Part shown: positions 1-13,600 of the stretch, piece after piece
Layout of the letters: the number at the start of each line of letters is the position of its first letter
How positions within the stretch are numbered: position 1 is the stretch's first letter
DNA from: Andrena cerasifolii
Taxonomy: Eukaryota; Arthropoda; Insecta; Hymenoptera; Andrenidae
DNA length: 64,000 bases
NCBI RefSeq assembly: GCF_050908995.1
Contig: NC_135123.1
Span: forward strand, 13,764,001 to 13,828,000
Direction of reading: 5' to 3'
Translations under genes and position numbers: made by a program
Notes under the pieces: model-generated
The model's database searches: none
Seen by the model: only the letters and a program-made list of their open reading frames with translations
What the model was told of the DNA's origin: nothing

Positions 1-3000
1 GTTGATTACAGGTGCATCCACGTTGCAGGCTATTCACAACGGCCACTTGCAACCAGCAGCGCTTCGCCTCGCTGGCAGTCGACTGGTAATCACTGTCGAT
101 CGTGTTTGTTAGCCGATCTCGTCTGTCGCGGGACGAATTACGATCAGGGTAGCGTGACGGCCTTTACGGCCTGTAGATGACGATTTACCTGGTAAATATC
201 TGTTTCGCTTGCACGTACACGCGAGGAGACACGACCATCGACACGCTTAAGCGATCCACCGTGTACGTATCTGCTGGGGAGTGTATGATATGATTAAGAT
301 TTATCGGGAGGACAGGAATATGTGCCGGGGGTTCCTGATCGTTAGGCGATCAAGCTGGCGGAGGCTGCTAAAGAACCCCCCCACGTTTCTCGAGCAAAAT
401 AATCGAGGATGAAACGAAGGGCATGTGTGACACCCACTGGATACTTCTTCTCGATTACTCGATACCAGTTTATCAATCAACTCCACTTCGGCTTCCAGCG
501 AAGCCTATAAAGCCGATGACAGAATGGAACCGGGGAATAAAACACAACCCTCTATGGCGTTAGTTTAACTCTTCCGTGATAAACGGAAGCCGCCGTCGGT
601 GGAACACCCCAGTCCCACGACCCCCTCTTTACGCTTTAGTGGCAGTAAACAAGCCGTGGCATGCTGGCAAAAAGATTAACGCAGCTGTCGTTAATCATCC
701 ACGGATTCTGCCTTGAAAATCACGCGCCCCGTATTAGGGACGGCCGACGGTTTTCATCATCGTCGCGAATCGCGATGGAAAATCGTGCTTTACGAGGCAT
801 TCATCGGGCATTTCGTTGTCGTGGCAGCCGGCTCGCCAAAGGTTCCGCCGCGATTTATACGACCCCGTTAGCTTTCTGCCATCTCTCGCCTTTACTTTCC
901 GTTTTAACGTGTCGCGGACTGCGTTAAGTCGCGTACGTGCCACGAGGGCTTGGTAATTCAACCTGGTGATGCAATCCTGATGGGTGGTGGCTGTATATTG
1001 CGGCGACATCTACGAGCTTCTTACTTAACACGAACGAAAATTCTGGTTCCTGCGTTTTCGAATTTTCTTTTGGAGCGTCTGAGTTAGAAGCAAAAGGGGC
1101 TCGTGTTTCATCTCGGAGTGAATCACAGGCATTCCGCGTCTCATTGTTATCGTCGCCACCCGCATACGACTTCGATGGCCGGCAGGAGGGTAGAACACAA
1201 CGAGGATGAAAAGGATGAGAGAATTTTGTCGATTCATCGGGGGTACTATTTAGGGGACATAGATTCCTTTATGCTACACGAATCTTAATTTTCACTCTAA
1301 AATTACGTCGCATTTCCCCCTGAATGGCGTGCAATCGGGATGATAAAAGTGCGGCCGTTTCATGCGCAATAACATGTTTTCACGTACGAAGGGATCGATT
1401 AGTCAGCTCTATTTCTTTCTGCTTCGAAAGGCCGCACGATCGATACCGCGAAATTACATTGCAGAGTTGTCGGCTGACAATGTATGTTTCTAATCGAAGC
1501 GAGCGGAAGTGATGGCTTCTTAACGCGTTTATTGGTCCAGAACACAGAGGCCAATGTCGTTCGTGTTTCTCAATCGAATCTTCAACCTCGTTTGATAACG
1601 CTCGGCTGCGCCGCGTTGCGAAATGTTTCCTTCATTGTGGCACTCGGAATCTTCGACATTTCTATTTTTAGCCCGCAGAAAAGGCACGAAATGCGACTGC
1701 AATGGGAAACTTTGTATCACACCGATGCCATTGATCTTAAATCTTCCCTGTACTCCAAAAGTATCCGCCCTACTGCTCCTGAAGATTCACTTCCCTTATT
1801 AAACAGCGAAAAGGAACGGAGAAACCCTGAAAGGTTGCCACAAGTTCGACAAACTTTTCTCCAAACAGAGAAGAAGGAAAGTCCTCTCCTGCTCCGAACG
1901 ATCAAAGGGAGATCGCTGCGTCTTCCCGCGATCGAATTCACCCACGATGCTCCACACCACCTTCATCGCCCAAGGAGCTAAGGCACTCCCAACATAAAAA
2001 GCTGGCCCGGATGATCTCACCACAATTTGTCTCTGGATGAATCGTTATCCATCGTGGTGTCGAGTTTTCCTCGTACACAGATCCCATGGTGTTTTCACGC
2101 GTGCCCTCAACACGCGTTCCACACACGCGCAACGTGTTGACAGCGACGAAGAAAAAGAAGGGTTGGGACCATCCGTGCCTCTCCACTTCGTTGCTCTCGG
2201 TCGTCAGCTGGACGTAGCCGCGAGAAAACGGGCAGGGAAAGGAGGGAAAGGGCGCGTGGGGGGAAGGAGAGACGCGAAGACGAGAGAGACTCTTCTCTCT
2301 CCAGATGAGCCCTCTCTCGGAGCGGCTTCTCCACAATCTGCTGCTCCAGTCTCGCCTCGAGTCCCGTCGGCGCATCTTTTCGGGGCTCGTTTCTTCGCTG
2401 CTCTCGTGTTCCTCACAGTGAGAACGTGCTGCGGCGAGAAATCGCGCCAAGTGCTCCTGGCGACTCCTCTCCTTCGTATTAATCATCGAGGGCCTCTCGG
2501 CTCTTTTTCATCTCTCTCATTTTTCCATCGAGATCTCGCGAATTCGGTATTTTGGACAGCCTGAGTGGGGGTGAATTGTCTGGGGGAGGATTCGGTTGCT
2601 TTCCTAATCCCCGGGGTGTAAGGTGGTGATCAGACGTTTTAGGAGGGATACCTATGGGCGAGATTGAGATTGGAGTGTGCACCTGGTGATATTGTCGAGT
2701 TGACGGAGGAGTAATGTTGATGGTTTCGTTCACAGGTATGATATCAATGAGTAATTGGAGCGTTGGGGTTGTTGAATGTATTACTGTTGAAGGCTTTTCT
2801 CGTGGCGTTACGTTTGCAACTACATACACAGTTTGGTTTCTTAAGATGCATGGTGTTATTATCTTAACGCTTAACGTAAAGGAGGAGAGTACTTGGAACT
2901 TTTGGTATCGAAGCCTGGAAGTTTTAACTCGAGTCTGTATGATTTTCAATGTAGACGCATTTTCCAAGAAGTTTATTAGTTCATTAAGAAAGTTGCGTAA

Positions 3001-4150
3001 ATAGGGAAACAAGAAATTTAATCAACCCCACTCCGTCGAGTATAAAAACCAAGTAGGTACTCAAGAAGCAAAAAGCCAAGTGCATTGCTTAATCATCGTG
3101 ATTAACTGCATACATCGAAGGAAACTTGAAGTGGTCGAAACAGATCGTCCAGCTCTTCTGTCGAAAAGTAATCATTGATCGCTAGCAAGAGGGAAGCATT
3201 TTGAAATCACGTTTATCGCGTCGATATCTCTCGTCACAGCCTTCTCGATCCACTCGCGTCGTAATAGAACGTGCGAACCAGACCGATCTCTTTTTGCAGG
3301 ACGTTTGCACGAGCATACCAAGCTTTATGGAATTTTAATGATAGCCTCTGCTCGGTCCGCTTTTACGTTATGATAACGAGTGAAAGCGGGGCGTAGATCT
3401 CCGCGCGGCAAATTTCCAACGTACGTGCGTGGATACGTCGATTCGAATCGCCTTATTCCCTTCTCCACCGAGCCTCTTTCATTTTCGAGATCAAATTCGA
3501 GACAACCAGTTGTTAAAGTAAATCAACTCTGCTTATATTTCTGTTAGAGATAATTAATTTTACCGGAGTCCAAGAGGGTTGTTCATTCAATTATTTGTGC
3601 AAAGAATCGGCGGACACCTACACAATCGGAATAGAATAGATAGAGAATCGAAGGTTCCAACTGAAACGCTGGTCAAACTTGAAAGCTAACGTCGCAATTC
3701 CCCACTGCTTCTCGGCGTGGCAGAGAAACAGCTATTGTGGATATTTATATCAGAAGATAGTTCCATTTATCTCGTCGTACTAATTTGGCGCTTCCGGAAA
3801 GGCGTCATAGCCAGCGCGCGGAATCGCGACAATTATCGCCCGTTGTCCGTCGACTCCGTTTACGTGGCGAAATTCTCGGCTCTCTTACAAAACGAACGAT
3901 TAAAAACGAAACTTACTACATTCACGACTGTGTGCAGAATATTCCCACACCTCGAGTGTATTTGCAACGAAGGAGCATCGCAACTACATACCTATGCTCG
4001 TAATCGAAAAAGAAAAGCCAGCGACGATAATATATTCACTTCTCCAAGCTCGCTTATCAGGAAAGCCACTGACAGAAGATAGTTACGCATGATTCACTGT
4101 CATAGACATCCTCTAAAGCGCCCCCGTTTTTCCTAAATCTACGCGCTCAA
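1..4150. other. Upstream intergenic region, no gene supported
   Basis: I see no conserved protein domain on either strand. The longer open frames at 1484-1981, 1938-2486, 2037-2564 and 2479-3012 overlap one another on opposite strands and lack recognisable domains. The last of these has no ATG until near its end. A TATA-like string (TATAAAA) sits at about 3041, but no convincing reading frame follows it. The stretch may hold regulatory DNA for the fibrillin gene downstream, which is inference only. Confidence 0.5.
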
Positions 4151-4163
4151 AGCATCCGACTCG

Positions 4164-4174
4164 CAGTCAGTCGT
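4164..4174 (+). promoter_or_regulatory. Candidate initiator (Inr) for the fibrillin gene
   Basis: The string TCAGTC at 4167-4172 matches the arthropod initiator consensus, with the presumed +1 A at 4169. This is 359 bases before the chosen ATG at 4528, a reasonable 5' leader. I see no TATA box about 30 bases upstream and no good downstream promoter element at +28. Short initiator matches are frequent by chance, so this is only a candidate. Confidence 0.25.
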
Positions 4175-4527
4175 GTTTAGCTGGGTGCTGCTCCAACTGA
4201 GCTCCTACCTCCGTTTCCCGGCGACCCCAGAAACCACCCCACCGTCGGACTCGGAAATCTCTCTAAACAGGCGCATCCGTTGCAGAGTTCCGCGAGTGTC
4301 AGGTTACCAAGCACCCAGTCAGCCAAGAACCATGATCGAGAATCCGATCGCGGTGTCGATCGCGGGCCAGCGTTGAATCGTTCCGTGCCGTGAGCGATCG
4401 AGGATCATGCGCGTGAAACGAGCCGTCATCGATCGCGAGACGAGCTAACGAACACCGTACCGATCTTCCCTCCTCCCCCACGCCCCCCGTGAACAGTTTT
4501 GTCGTCACACCGAAACGCCGGTCAATT

Positions 4528-4676
4528 ATGGCCAGGAGAATGCCCAGCGAGGGGTTGCTCCTCGCGACGTGCTTGCTGTTGATCGTACTCGGAGGCGCAT
4601 CCACCACGGGACAACGATACACCACCAGCCCCGCTCAGGATCTGGATAACACTCTGCAATCAGTACCACCAATCGG
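4528..4676 (+). CDS. Fbn: Fibrillin exon 1: start codon and signal peptide
   Basis: The start is the ATG at 4528. The open frame extends a little further upstream without another ATG. The N-terminus has basic residues followed by a leucine-rich hydrophobic core at about residues 9-22 (ending ...LLLIVLGG), then A-S-T-T-G-Q, typical of a secretory signal peptide. The donor is GTGAGT at 4677, and the exon ends with two bases of a glycine codon that exon 2 completes to G-P-N-V-C, a conserved fibrillin string. Unlike human fibrillin-1, I see no dibasic furin-type site before G-P-N-V-C. Confidence 0.85.
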
Positions 4677-7600
4677 GTGAGTATCGTCGAGTTATCGGCT
4701 ATTCTAAAGCGTGAACCGCTCGCGGGCAATCGGTGATCGCTCGATCGCTGATCGATAGAGGTATCGCGCGAGCGGGACAGTAATTTCCGCGCTGTGATCA
4801 CTAGGGTTGCGCCGCGTGCCCCGTGTTGCATGGAATTTATGGGTAATCGAGGATATTTCTTTACTCTCGTTCCCTGTGCGAGCGAAAGGGGGTTTGAGCG
4901 GAGTTTTTTAACCCCTCCCTGATAGATCACCGCAAGTTTTGCGGGTTGCCGAAGAATTCGAGAGCTCCGAAAATAGAACGCGCTTAATCGTTCGTCCCCG
5001 CTGACAGAGCACCGTGAATCGGCCGATTGGTAGGGTAGAACGGCGTCTCCGTATCGATCGGAACGATTAAGGGGGCGAATCGATGGAGCGGATTCGTGAT
5101 CGAAGTATCGCGGCGCAAGTGGTGGCCCGTTTGACAAGTCACCAGCCGCCAGACGTGGGAATGCTAGTGATAAAGCTGTTTCCAGCTCGTTTCTATTTTT
5201 ACTTGCCCTGTGGGACAGGAGCGCAGTGAAATCGCCTCGGCAAGGAACTTTCTGCTCTAGTTTCTTTTTTCATTCGAATGACGTAACGCCGCTCGTCTTG
5301 GGGCAGCGTAATGTTTATCACGTGTCCGTCGTTCCGTTCTATTCGCCTCGGAACGTGCTGCGGAACCGTTCACATGCGTTTAAATGTTGCCTGGAATTTA
5401 TTTCAGTGCGTAAACCATCCTTGCGCGAGACACTCAGCCGTCCGTACGCCCGTAAACAACGCTAGCTATGGATTATTTTAATAGCGTAGTAAAAATCTGA
5501 ACGACATGCCCAGCCGCGTGACATTTTTAACATATTTCTAGCAATGCTTGATTACGTATCACAAGTAGCAAGTTTCGAAGATATAATTCTCTAAATTTAG
5601 CATCCGCAGTGACTTCAATGCTGATGCAGGCAAACGTTCAGAACGTAATGACATCACGGAACCGATTTCCGCGGATTTTTCCACTAGGCTAACTGAAAAC
5701 TTCACCCCGGGATCAAGGAAAGTACAAAGATCGCAGCTACTCCAAAAAAGCCGGATCGAAAGAAACCTAGCAAAATACGTGGGCGATAAAGTCGCCTACA
5801 AGTCGATGGTACCATTACGTTATCAATTGTTGTGAGCGTTCGATCTCGTTATATAATCTCGAAGTGAATCGTTACATTTAGACAGTTCGACACATTCATG
5901 AGATGGCTCGTCGGTCCAATTATACAGTACGAAAAGAAGCCAGCCGCGAGCTTAATTCATTAATAATTCAGCGTGACCCTGAAAGCCGAAGTGAAATTCA
6001 GCTTCGGTCCTCCGACGATCGCGTTATCGGTGAATAGAAGTCGAGCTGTACATGAATAATCGCCTGCAGTGCAGAGTTTCTGCTCAGCCGGCGCACGGTT
6101 CTGGGGTTAATTCAAAAGCCCGTTCAGCGCGGCGAGATACGCGACGGGTCGCCATCAAAAGCCGCCAACTATGCGATCGCGATGAAGCTAATCGGTCGGG
6201 TTTTCTTCCGGATTAATCTCGGGGATCGTGGCTAATTACGCGAGGCGGGATGCGCGCGGATTAAGCGGAGCTTCTTGAAGGTCAGCCGAGAAGTGGCTAA
6301 GTCCCGCTGACGAAACGTCCAAGCCACCATTCCCAGGCGATCACGGAAACCGTTTCCGCTTTGAAACGCGCGCCACGGCCAATTGGGCCTAATGGATGGA
6401 TAATAATGGTCCATCATCCATTTGGATTCGCGGCATGGTGGGCTATTAAAATTCCTCTGGCCGAGGAGGGGGCGTGCTGCGGGAGACCACGAAACATCGC
6501 TTCTGTAGCGGCTCGAAAAAATGTCGAATTGAATCGCGAGAGTGTAACGTAACGCGCGAGATAACCCAATTAGGAGTTATCGCGGCTTTTAGAGGCGACA
6601 GAACGACGCTCCTACGGATTAGCGTCGGTGGATCGAGATCCGCGATTTCGCAAAATCCTTCGATATTTCATGCGGGACCTCTTTTGTGCCCCGTTTCTTT
6701 CCGTCGAACTATATTTAACGATCTTGGAGCCTGATGACTGAAACGTCCTTTTTTTTATCTCCTCTATTGACAAGTTACTTTCATTTTTCCGTATTTAATG
6801 AGACGATGTGTTCGACGGAACGCTGCGCATTGTTCGCGCAGGCGAAAGTGAAGCGTCTTCTCGACACCCGGTGTGATATTTCTTTCGATCAGCTCACGAC
6901 AGGGATTGCCGGAGAAAAAGGAAGGCACGAAGAAGTGGACGGAATGCCGGCGTAAATGGAAGCCAGTGGCGCTTTATTATACAAAGCCACCCAACTGACG
7001 GTATTAGCCACTCTCGCGGAAAAGTATTCGACATTACTGGGGGTATCGTATAACTGAGACCAGAGTAACTAGTTTGTTACGGTAAAAGATTCTTGGCAGC
7101 TCATTGCACGCGATAGTGGGACCGCGCGGATCTCTCCTCCTGCGTCCGTAGCCGGTGAATCTCGATACGGGGAAATAAGTAAAATCGGAGCACGGCGATC
7201 TCGTGATTTCACTTAATACGGAGTATTAGCCGAGGCGATAACGTCAGTCCAGTCGGCGGTTTCGCCGATGCCCCCGGAGGTTGTTGGCATTTAAAGGAAA
7301 CAAACGTAATTCCCATTGTGGTCGGTCGATTTTCCCATCGGATTCGAGTGTAGCCACCGTACCCCAGCCTGCTAGAAAACTGGCGTGAAAAGTGGACGGA
7401 TGAGCCGCGTACGTGTTACCGAAGCGGCAACGGAGATCAACAGAGGCATCATCTAGGAAATTCGCGCCAGTTCCAGGCATTATCGCGGGATAATCGACCC
7501 TGAGGAAGAAGGCCACCGAAAATCGAGCGAATCGCCGGGATAGAGGCAACGAGAGCTTCACGCCTAAGCGAGTCTTTCGTTAATAAGAGCGCATTAGCCG

Positions 7601-10600
7601 GTATCTTGTCACGGTTAATTAGAAACACATTTCACGTGACATCAGCCGACCGCTGATGCTCAGCGGCGCCATTAACACCGTCACATCGATTTTATCTTAC
7701 GCTCAACGTATCGCCGGTCGCTGGAAAGCCGCGGCAACGGCACGCTATTAAAAACAGCTTTTCCTCCTTGTCATTTTCTGAACGGGCGGGTCGCAGAATA
7801 ATCGTGGCGGGCGTGCGAGAGAGAAGCCAGCCGCGGGCGTGTAATCGGCTAAACGCTAGATAGCTCCGTTGCCCTACAATCGATGAACTTTGTCATTTAT
7901 CGGGGTGTAGTTCTTCAAACGCGACGATAACAAATGTTCTAGAGCGAATTAATCAGCCGGCGACGAGTTACGCGTCGACGCTTCGGCAAACCGTTTAATG
8001 GCCCCCCTCTGCCTCTCCCACGGACCGTTTAATCTGCGTTTAATAGATTCGGACGCAAGCAAGTTCGAGCGTTAATGGGCCATCCGAGTGTCCGTTGCCT
8101 CGCGAACGCGAGAAGCTGCCGAGATTTTTCATCGTTATCGAGAGTTTATGTAGATTGGTATCTCGCAGCTGACGCGAGGAGCTTTATCCGCTTCGAAGGT
8201 GTTATTGAATGATTAGAAGTAGGATTTTTAAGAACGGGGGCCTTCTTTTCGCGCAAAGTGCAGTGGAGAATGTTGGGATGGATGTAATAGAGAGATATAT
8301 CTGAATGAATGAGCGTGGATTGATGGTGGAAAACGTTTTGAAACGTTCCTTTCAGAAGACGTTTCCCTTTCACCGTGTACACCATGTTTTTTCTCGCACG
8401 CCTGTTATCGAATGCTATTGATAAAAACACGACTTTTTATTATCGTATACTACCGCGACAATTAATCAACGCGAGGGAATACTATTTGAGGGAAAAACAG
8501 ATAAACGTATTATTCATTCTCCATTGATATCGCCGCTATGCTTAACCGTGAGAAAGCCTCGTGTTAGATTAGACGGGAAATTTCTTCTTTGAACGTAGCG
8601 GAATCGTGAGACGAAGGTTGTTACGTTGAGTGATTAAAAAAGCAGGGGAATCAAGCCTCGCGTAACGTCGAATATTCAGGAAAAATTCGAGGCGAGCAGG
8701 ATGATGAGCAAAGCGAAGACAATTTAACGGGTGGCTCAGTTTCTTATCAGCTCTCTGCCCACCGGTAGGTTTAACAATCTTCACCACTGACAGCTTCATT
8801 ACTTCAGCATCGCTTCCGGTACACTCCTCACAGAATATTACTACCAGCCACTTCTATCGCGCCGAATGACGCTCGCAAATATAGAATAGAATAAAGAAAC
8901 TAGCCTGTCTCCTTTCGAGTAGTGACTTTCACGCTGATATTCGCGATCTTCTTGAGGATGCAGAATCACGTCGATTTCATTATCGTTCGTTAGAGTTTCT
9001 ACTTAATTATTGGCACATCGCGTGCATATTTGCGATTCCTTCTAGAATTGGTTTAATTGTCACGCACGCTGTCGTCTCATTCGGGGTTGAGGAACCCTTC
9101 GCGGCCCGAGCGTGGAGTGGCATCGTTTCTATCTGGCCGAATTGCGATCTCTCCGAATCGAAGTTACATCTGACCCCGTTCTGCGAATCGATCCTAATTG
9201 GCGAACAATCCGTCGCGCTCGCCGCGCGATTTCAACTGAAACTTGCCGGTGCACGGCAATAAAGCTGCCACTTTTCCACCCTCTCAGTTCCTCTTTCACT
9301 TCCTCCCGCGAGCATTACGTAAACCCCCACTTAGTTTAACCTAATCTAAGTGGCAGACTAACCGTGAATAATTATATAAGTGATGATCCCATTAGGCGTG
9401 AAATAGGTCCTATCCTATTTTCGACCCCATAAGCTTGCGTGAAACGCAACCACCCCTCGGAGTCTGCTTCGAATTCGGCCTATTCTCAAAGCGTGTAGAG
9501 TTCTTGCATCTATTCTTCTCTCATAAATAAGAGGCTTACACTTACGTTGAGCTCTAAGTTTGCTGTTATGTTCTATGGTGTTACTCATCCTCCCATTTAT
9601 GTAAATCCTTTATGCCTTCAAATATGCATTTCTTTATCCGAGCTCATCGCTCATTCCAGATGTCGCACGCCAACTTATCCCTCGAAAACGGAGTAACGTA
9701 GGTACGCGTTACAATTCGGAAACACAGTTCTCGCGTTTCATCGCTTCAATTCGCAAAGTGGTTCGCGGTAAGCGAGCGTGCTTGCGCGTATGTACGCTCG
9801 CGCAATAATCCAATAAACGGACTGCACAAACCCGATGCGTGTCTAAACAGCCTTAGCGGCGGGTGTGGGTTTAAAAGTTCAATTGGAAAGTGCACTTAAT
9901 GGATCTGAAACGGCCGCTGGAATGGCTCTCGAGATGGCGGATTACAGACCATTAAAATTAAAGCGATCGAAAGGCGACTGCGTTGCGCTTAAAGGTTGGG
10001 TGAAACAACGCTAGGCGAGCACCGACTCCCATCGCAGCAGCACGAAAAAAAAAAACGGAGGAAGGAATTAGGTAGGGCAAACAGCGAGGGGCCATTATTT
10101 ACGGTCTCTTAAATTAAAAGACACCATCGGGAGATTAAAGGAGGCTATTGAGGCCAGACCGCGGTGTTACGAAACCAGCCGGGGATAATATCAACGGGTT
10201 ATGATAGAAATTTATTGTGCCGCTTATTATCCTCTGCCTTTGATAATTAGGAGGATGTTGGGAGGGTGTTGATTCCGCGGGGAGACGGTGGAGTCTCGCT
10301 GCAAGCCGTAATTGCCACAATTGTGTGTTTATCTGGGAGGAAACGGGGATTATTGAGGAATTATTGAATTATTAAATTATTGCGAAACGAGGACGCCACG
10401 GAATGCTTCAAAGTGGATACGAAGGACTTCGCGGTGTACTTATCCGTATATCTGAGAAGCCGCTGGGCTTCAGAAGAAGACATCAATCTAGCAACATTGA
10501 TTTCACCTTGTACCTTGTTAAGAAAGGGTATCATTAGGGCGGGTGTTAAAATTACACCTCGCTGATACGATCGCGCCGCGATATAATGAGCCGATTTCCA

Positions 10601-13600
10601 AATTGGTAATGAACCAATCCCCGAAACGGCTGCGATCTGCATAGAGATTGCCTGGAACAGCCTCGATAGCTACTTTCGCGTAATTTTCGACGATAATAAT
10701 TCTCGCTGGTCCCCCGACTTGTGGTAAACTATAATCTTCCAATTAATCCCAACGATAAAAATCAATCACTGTCGGTTTTAGTCGTCCCCGATGGGCGATA
10801 CCTCGCGCTCTTTTCTCTTTTCATGATTTTTCTTAAGTAACACCAAGCTACGCGGATTATTTACTGCTCGCTCCACTTTTTGCTCTTCCGTACCACTTTT
10901 TTTTCATACGCAATTAAGAATGTTAACATACATGCTGCATCCGAGCTCGTGTTAGCTCTAAAGGGGTTAAAATTAGCGCTGTTTGATGGCACGATAATCC
11001 TGTACACTCTGATATCCTCTTACAAACTGCTCCCGTTATCGTGCTGCAGCGTTCCCTGGCATCTTACAAGATAACAGGGGGGGAAGCTTGTGATAAGTGC
11101 CCTACACCAAATGCAACAAGTATCTGATGTCACTCGTGAACATAGCAACGCAGCGATCCCCCAGTCGTTAATTACAAAGATCTCTGTAACAACTCCTACA
11201 CCTGAAGGATCGACAGCCCGCAACTTGCTGTTGAATCTCCGATTCATCACACTCGATCTTCAGCTTATTTTAGTCAGCTCTTGAGAGGCCTCTGATCTCC
11301 GGCCGGTCGCACTTAAGACCCGTTAAACTTCTCGTCTACCGGCTGCATACTTTGTCGCTGCTCGTTTTGCTCCACTTGAATCAGTTCTGTCGATGATTTC
11401 GAAATTTCCATCGCGATCGATCTTCGAACAGGATTAAAAAAAAAAAAGCGGGTCGCGTTTACAGGCGCGTAAATACGCCGGCGCGGCGCCGAGGCGCGTA
11501 AGTGGAAGTACTTAGAGGCTGCCTATAGCAGCTGACGTTAATTACGAGCCGCTGGATGTGAATGGCCGCCTTGTTCCGAGGTGGCACACCACACGTTCTC
11601 TTCCCATTCTTTCTGTTTCACGGTGGTTCTTGCGCGCGGCGCGCGTGGCACGACACCGCGCTCCGGCAGGGAAAAAAGTCGCGTTTCCGCCTCCTGATAG
11701 CGCCGCGACCCCGTTTCAACCTTATCGCGCGGAATCGCGGATCTTTGGGCGACAACAGCGAGGCGCGTGAAAATCCCGCGAAACGACGAGGGTGGTTCTT
11801 CTAGTAACCTACCCTTTACGTTTCGTGGGCCACCCACCTTGCAAAAATATGTAAAAATCAGTGGCGACCACTTTTTGGACCCCTCCCTCGAGAGGCTTCC
11901 ACAGAAAAGAAGAAGATTCATCTTTTAATTCTTCCACAACATTGATCAGTAGAATGTTCCTCCATGCTTCCATGGGAAATATTGAAGCCAACCCTATTTA
12001 TCTGATAATGCTCTTATTATCCTGCTTCTATCGTCGATCTGCAATCAAGGAAGGAGTACAACGTGTCCACGTAATTTTCTAGGCCGAACGTGTGCAGGTC
12101 AAGGTACAAGAATTACTGTTGCCCGGGCTGGACGAAGAAGCTGGAGACAGGGCTCTGCGTGATTCGTAAGTACGGGCTGCGCCAATTTCCAATTAAACTT
12201 CGATCATAATTTTCCAACGTGTCAGTCTACTCGCCTGTAATTGGGCATGACCTCATAAACGTCCATCTACCTCGAGTGCACACACTCGATTTTAGCGTCC
12301 GTTATCCGGCCGCCCCGGAAAAGGAACACCCGCGATCGAACGTGGCCTCTCGGTTGCGATTATCATCGCGCAATTGCGCAACCGACGAATTGGCGTTCAT
12401 ACGACACGATCATCGACTCCTCGGGCGAAATTGCTTTAATGGTCTGTTACGTGCTTCCTGTTGATTGCATTGTCCCCTCTGTTGGTAATTCGGTTGAGTA
12501 CCTATAGGTCGTTGAGTCCGTTGTATCGGGGTCCTGAGAGATTCTTACTTCTGGCTTTGTTTTATGCCTTCAAGTGTATTTTTATGGACACGAAGTATGA
12601 AAGGATGCGAGGGTGAGTTTGGTGAAAATTGTGCGAGTAGAAGAAATAACTGGCTTTTTTAGCTGTGTGCACCAGGCGATGCGGCTCATTGGGCAGATGC
12701 ATTAGGCCGAATATTTGTCTGTGCGAGGGTGGCAGCGTATCCTCCTCTTGCAGTAGCAGTCAAACCAAGGGTGACTAGATGTTCCTAAGCCTTTTACAAC
12801 TATAGTCAATAATGAAATCAATTCACTGCCTAATTTTTCTCCTCCACTATGATCTGTTGATTTTATAACAGCCTCCACGCATGAAAGTGGTAATGCGTTA
12901 GACAGGGGAGAATCTGGCAGGTGCAGGGCGCATTGCATAAATGGCAACTGCGTGGATGGCAGGTGCCAATGTCGTAACGGATATCAAGGAGAATTCTGCA
13001 ACGAACGTGAGTTGCCAAAGAATCAACTTATAGCTTCTTCAAACTTAAATCGTTCGCGTGATTCTTAACGCGTCGAGGAGAGTAGCCGTTCTTTCATCGA
13101 TCAATTTACTGAAACAGCAATCTGCCGGGAGCCATGCTTGAACCAAGGAAGATGCATCGGTCCAGATCGTTGCGCTTGTATCTACGGGTACACTGGAAGG
13201 CGCTGCGAAACCGATTACAGGTGAGCAATTACACCTTGCTTCAATGTTCCAGCAGATTTAAGAGGGACCTTATCTTCATCGATTATTTCCACAGGACTGG
13301 TCCGTGCTACACGAAAGTGAAAAATGGCCAGTGCTTGGCGAATCTTCAAGGTGTGGTTTGCACGAGGCAGTTGTGCTGCGCCACCGTGGGCAAGGGTTGG
13401 GGCCACCCCTGCGAGAGGTGCCCCGCCAGGTTGGATTGCGAGTTGGGACACTTGAAGACCAACCAAGGCCAGTGCATTGGTGAGTAATTATAGTCGAAAC
13501 AGAAGGTACGCGACCATCCAACTCCTCCACTAGCACAAGCATCAGGCACGACTCCCACTTTCGCGTTTCCATTTTGGACCTTGGTTCATGCTAAAAAAAA

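Noticed and set aside
1938..2564. Two overlapping antisense frames of 182 (-) and 175 (+) codons
   Set aside because: They cover the same GC-rich DNA on opposite strands with no family motif; at most one could be real and neither shows support.
2479..3012. 177-codon open frame on the - strand, threonine/proline-rich
   Set aside because: It starts with TTG and has no ATG until near its end, has no known domain, and no splice partner could be found.
3041..3047. TATA box-like TATAAAA
   Set aside because: No convincing coding sequence follows on the + strand before the fibrillin leader, and the distance to the fibrillin ATG is about 1.5 kb.
12901..13006. Shorter fibrillin exon 4 using the AG at 12900-12901
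   Set aside because: It keeps phase, but the AG at 12870-12871 has the better pyrimidine tract, so the longer exon was chosen; the choice is not certain.
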